The notes below the pieces were generated by a model. It made no database searches and was not told the DNA's origin. It saw only the letters and a list, made by a program, of their open reading frames with translations. Source: an uncultured Muribaculaceae bacterium (GTDB lineage Bacteria; Bacteroidota; Bacteroidia; Bacteroidales; Muribaculaceae). Taken from it: a stretch of DNA of 64,000 nucleotides. Of this stretch, positions 61,711-64,000 are shown in pieces (positions within the stretch are counted from its first letter, which is position 1; each line of letters starts with the position of its first letter). The stretch lies in contig CAJTUF010000001.1 in the NCBI GenBank assembly GCA_910579675.1, forward strand, positions 62,001 to 126,000, read 5' to 3'. The position numbers and the translations under genes are program-made.

Positions 61711-62274
61711 ATGGATCATTCATCATATTCATCATTCAGCAACCTTGTGACGGCACGCCGCTCGTGCCGTAGCTACGACATTGACCGTCCGGTCGACCCG
61801 GCGCTGCTGCGTGCGGTGGTCGATGCCGCACGACGCGCTCCATCGGCCGTCAACCGTCAGCCCTGGCACTTCATTGTGATCACCACCGACCCGGCTCATG
61901 CCGGAGCACGCGAGGCAGTGCTGAAGGTCTACGACCGCAAGTGGATCGCCACTGCCCCGGCCTTGATAGTGTGTTGCTGCAACCACAATGAGGCATGGCA
62001 TCGTGGTGCCGACGGAAAAGACCACTCCGATATCGACATTGCCATAGCCACCGAGCATATTTGTCTGGCCGCCGCCGCTCTCGGACTCGGCTCCTGCTGG
62101 GTGTGCAACTTCGATCCAGCACCTCTGGCAGCAGCGTTGGAACTGCCTGAGGGGGTGGAACCAGCAGCGATAATCCCCATCGGCTACCCCTCGGCCACCG
62201 CCACCGACGGCGAGTTCCGCCCCGCCACCACCCGCAAGCCTCTCGACGATATTCTCTCATGGGGAAAATTCTGA
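61711..62274 (+). CDS. Nitroreductase-family protein, 187 aa
   Basis: An FMN-binding nitroreductase fold: ARRSCRSYDIDRPVDPALLRAVVDAARRAPSAVNRQPWHFIVI at the start, then IATEHICLAAAALGLGSCWVCNFDP and the family end KPLDDIL. It reduces nitro or quinone compounds, or another flavin-linked substrate. The next gene overlaps its last 16 bases. Confidence 0.85.
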   Translation: MDHSSYSSFSNLVTARRSCRSYDIDRPVDPALLRAVVDAARRAPSAVNRQPWHFIVITTDPAHAGAREAVLKVYDRKWIATAPALIVCCCNHNEAWHRGADGKDHSDIDIAIATEHICLAAAALGLGSCWVCNFDPAPLAAALELPEGVEPAAIIPIGYPSATATDGEFRPATTRKPLDDILSWGKF

Positions 62275-62759
62275 TTCCAGTAGTAGCCTTAGTCTTGGCC
62301 ATCATCCTACCCGTAGGATGCAACTCAGCAGGATGTACCGAAAACCAGACGTCGGTGCCTCTGGCCGGATTCTATTCCTACACCGACGGCAATGCCATCT
62401 CGATCGACTCGGTTGAGATTGGAGGAATCGGTGCTCCCTACGATTCGCTGCTTGTGGAGAAAGGGGCTGTCAGAAGCGTGTATCTCCCGTTTCGGCCGGG
62501 CCGCGAATCGACCTCTTTCTTTTTCCGCTACACCAACAAAGAGGCCCACGGCATGATCGACACTCTGACATTCGACTACACCACCATACCCTATTTCGCC
62601 TCCGAAGACTGCGGAGCCATGTACCGCTACCGCATCACCCGCGTGGCCCACACACGCTGGCTCCTCGACTCGGTGGCTATTGTCGATTCGGCCATCCTCA
62701 ATATTGATCTGCAGCAGATACAGCTCTACTACGCAACACCCGATTCCGACCGTCAATGA
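62259..62759 (+). CDS. DUF6452-family lipoprotein, 166 aa
   Basis: A signal (MGKILIPVVALVLAIILPVGC, cysteine 21) is followed by a second cysteine pair (NSAGCTENQT) and a beta-rich body, with YFASEDCGAMYRYRI late. It belongs to a Bacteroidetes family (DUF6452) usually found next to a DUF6048 gene, as here. The function is unknown. Start and stop overlap both neighbours. Confidence 0.75.
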   Translation: MGKILIPVVALVLAIILPVGCNSAGCTENQTSVPLAGFYSYTDGNAISIDSVEIGGIGAPYDSLLVEKGAVRSVYLPFRPGRESTSFFFRYTNKEAHGMIDTLTFDYTTIPYFASEDCGAMYRYRITRVAHTRWLLDSVAIVDSAILNIDLQQIQLYYATPDSDRQ

Positions 62760-63733
62760 CCCACACCCCTCCATTGCGCCTTCTGGCTATAATGATCATA
62801 ACGGCTGCCGCTGCATTGAGCATGGCAGCCCAGAGGCGTGTCACCCCTGTCACACCAGCCACCCAGAGCAAGAAAAGCGTAGAGAAAACCATCGACCGCA
62901 CCCGCCTCGCCGAGCGTCTCGACGCCCAGGGCAACATTGTGCTCGTCGACACTGTCACGGGAGTGGAGTTTATCGACTCGACGGCTATGGCCGAGCGACC
63001 CCGCAATCTCTACCCCCGCTGGCAGTCGATAGATATAGGTGTCGACATATGGGACCCCGTGATGCGTATGCTCGGACAGAAATACGGCTTCGGATCGGCC
63101 TATGTGAGGCTTTCGATCCACAACAGGTTTTTTCCGCTCTTTGAAGCCGGACTCGGCAAGGCCGATATCACCCCCGACGGTTCCAACTTCACATTCAAGT
63201 CGCCTATGGCGCCATTTTTCAAGATAGGTGCCGACTACAATGTATTCTACAACAACTCCCCCGCCTATGCTCTGCTCGTGGGGTTGCGCTATGGATTCAC
63301 ATCCTACAAATGGAGCGTCGATGATGTGACGGTGCCAGGATCCTACTGGGACGACCCTTCATCATTTGCCATACCATCACAGAGCGCCACAGCCGGCTTC
63401 CTTGAGATAAGCCTTGGAGTGAGAGTGAAACTCATCGGGCCCATCTCGGCAGGATGGCAATTTAAATTCCGGTCCATGCTCCATGAAAGCAAAAACATTC
63501 ATGGCGAGCCTATGTACATCCCCGGATTTGGCAAGCGTTCATCTCCAATCAGTGGTGCATTTTCGATTATTTACACCCTGCCTCTGAACAGGGGTAAGGT
63601 GGCAACCGTTGATAATGAAGGCGGAGCAGCAGCAGCAGTGCCTCCCCCGGCAACCGATACTGAAGGCAGCGACAGCGCTCCCGACGGATCATCGGAATCA
63701 TCAACATCCACCATCCCAACCCCTCAGATATGA
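62756..63733 (+). CDS. DUF6048-family outer-membrane protein, 325 aa
   Basis: A signal peptide is present (LRLLAIMIITAAAALSMAAQ). The middle (residues 80-290) is strand-rich (VYIRL-type strands, PFFKIGADYNVFYNNSPAYALLVGLRYGFTSYKW) and fits a barrel. The C-terminus is a disordered Pro/Ser/Thr tail that begins at about residue 285. The DUF6452-DUF6048 pair is a common neighbourhood in Bacteroidales, suggesting a shared envelope role. Confidence 0.75.
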   Translation: MTHTPPLRLLAIMIITAAAALSMAAQRRVTPVTPATQSKKSVEKTIDRTRLAERLDAQGNIVLVDTVTGVEFIDSTAMAERPRNLYPRWQSIDIGVDIWDPVMRMLGQKYGFGSAYVRLSIHNRFFPLFEAGLGKADITPDGSNFTFKSPMAPFFKIGADYNVFYNNSPAYALLVGLRYGFTSYKWSVDDVTVPGSYWDDPSSFAIPSQSATAGFLEISLGVRVKLIGPISAGWQFKFRSMLHESKNIHGEPMYIPGFGKRSSPISGAFSIIYTLPLNRGKVATVDNEGGAAAAVPPPATDTEGSDSAPDGSSESSTSTIPTPQI

Positions 63734-64000
63734 AAAAAATTGTGATAGTAGGCGCATCGTCAGGCATCGGCTTTCAGGTCGCAGCCGATTTTGCACGTGC
63801 CGGATGGCGCGTGGGCATGGCAGCCCGCCGACTGGAGCCCATGCAAGCCATCAAAGACCAATATCCCGACCACGTGGAGATAGCGTCGATAGACGTCACA
63901 GCTCCCGATGCTCCGCAGCGTTTTGCCGACTTGATTGAGGCCATCGACGGCATGGACACCCTTCTCTTCTGCTCAGGCACCGGATTCACCGACCCTGAGC
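63730..64000 (+). CDS. Short-chain dehydrogenase/reductase, N-terminal part (runs out of window)
   Basis: The first 90 codons show the SDR nucleotide motif KKIVIVGASSGIGFQVAADFARAGW and the DVTAPDA position of the second strand. The ATG at 63730 overlaps the stop of the DUF6048 gene. The catalytic Tyr-x-x-x-Lys lies beyond the window. The substrate is unknown. Confidence 0.85.
   Translation, partial: MKKIVIVGASSGIGFQVAADFARAGWRVGMAARRLEPMQAIKDQYPDHVEIASIDVTAPDAPQRFADLIEAIDGMDTLLFCSGTGFTDPE

Overview
The window comes from a Gram-negative Bacteroidales chromosome. The support is direct: promoters of the TAnnTTTG (-7) type with few Shine-Dalgarno sequences, an LpxC-FabZ fusion, RprXY-like two-component genes, GLPGLI, six-bladed-propeller and DUF6452/DUF6048 proteins, GH92 and GH97 enzymes, and a tmRNA tag ending NNYALAA. 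The GC-rich core and the presence of a choloylglycine hydrolase fit a gut Muribaculaceae-like organism, but the family assignment is an inference.

Layout. 1-914: end of malate dehydrogenase, then tmRNA (ssrA). 1-6.9 kb: an AT-richer patch directly downstream of ssrA. It holds a short methyltransferase, an unknown protein, the tail of a relaxase, two excisionase-like HTH proteins, an orphan nucleotidyltransferase, a toxin-antitoxin-like pair with a candidate operator, and the C-terminal end of a tyrosine recombinase. I read it as the decayed remains of one or more mobilizable elements. 6.9-14.9 kb: accessory cargo of two propeller lipoproteins, a broken IS982 transposase, YdeI-like and GNAT proteins, a WG-repeat lipoprotein, a MarR-GNAT fusion, cupins and an HxlR regulator.

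15.2-22.6 kb: a tightly packed envelope and pyrimidine operon, lpxD-lpxC/fabZ-lpxA-pyrK-pyrD-murB-murA. 22.7-28.7 kb: choloylglycine hydrolase, then on the minus strand YtxH/holin-like membrane proteins, prmA, an outer-membrane barrel and a GH97 glycosidase. 28.9-32.9 kb (minus): barrel-pyrB-pyrI-flavin reductase-glyA. 33-39.3 kb: galM, a nucleotidyltransferase, two GLPGLI proteins and a GH92 mannosidase. 39.3-41.3 kb: an AT-rich KilA-N gene and a DUF418 membrane protein. 41.4-46 kb: leuACDB. 46.2-49.6 kb: a small lipoprotein, serB, a BadF-type kinase and an Lrp/AsnC regulator. 49.7-57.3 kb: patatin-barrel protein, clpP, clpX, recQ, ftsE. 57.5-59.7 kb: rprY-rprX. 60.1-64 kb: DUF4199-like protein, glycosyltransferase, nitroreductase, DUF6452, DUF6048 and the start of an SDR gene.

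I saw no clear new defence or biosynthetic system. The best candidates for unexplained biology are the toxin-antitoxin module with its operator, the structured non-coding DNA around 4.8-5.5 kb, the repeat block beside ssrA, the KilA-N gene with its internal 24-bp palindrome, and several genes whose promoter lies so close to the ATG that their mRNAs should be almost leaderless.
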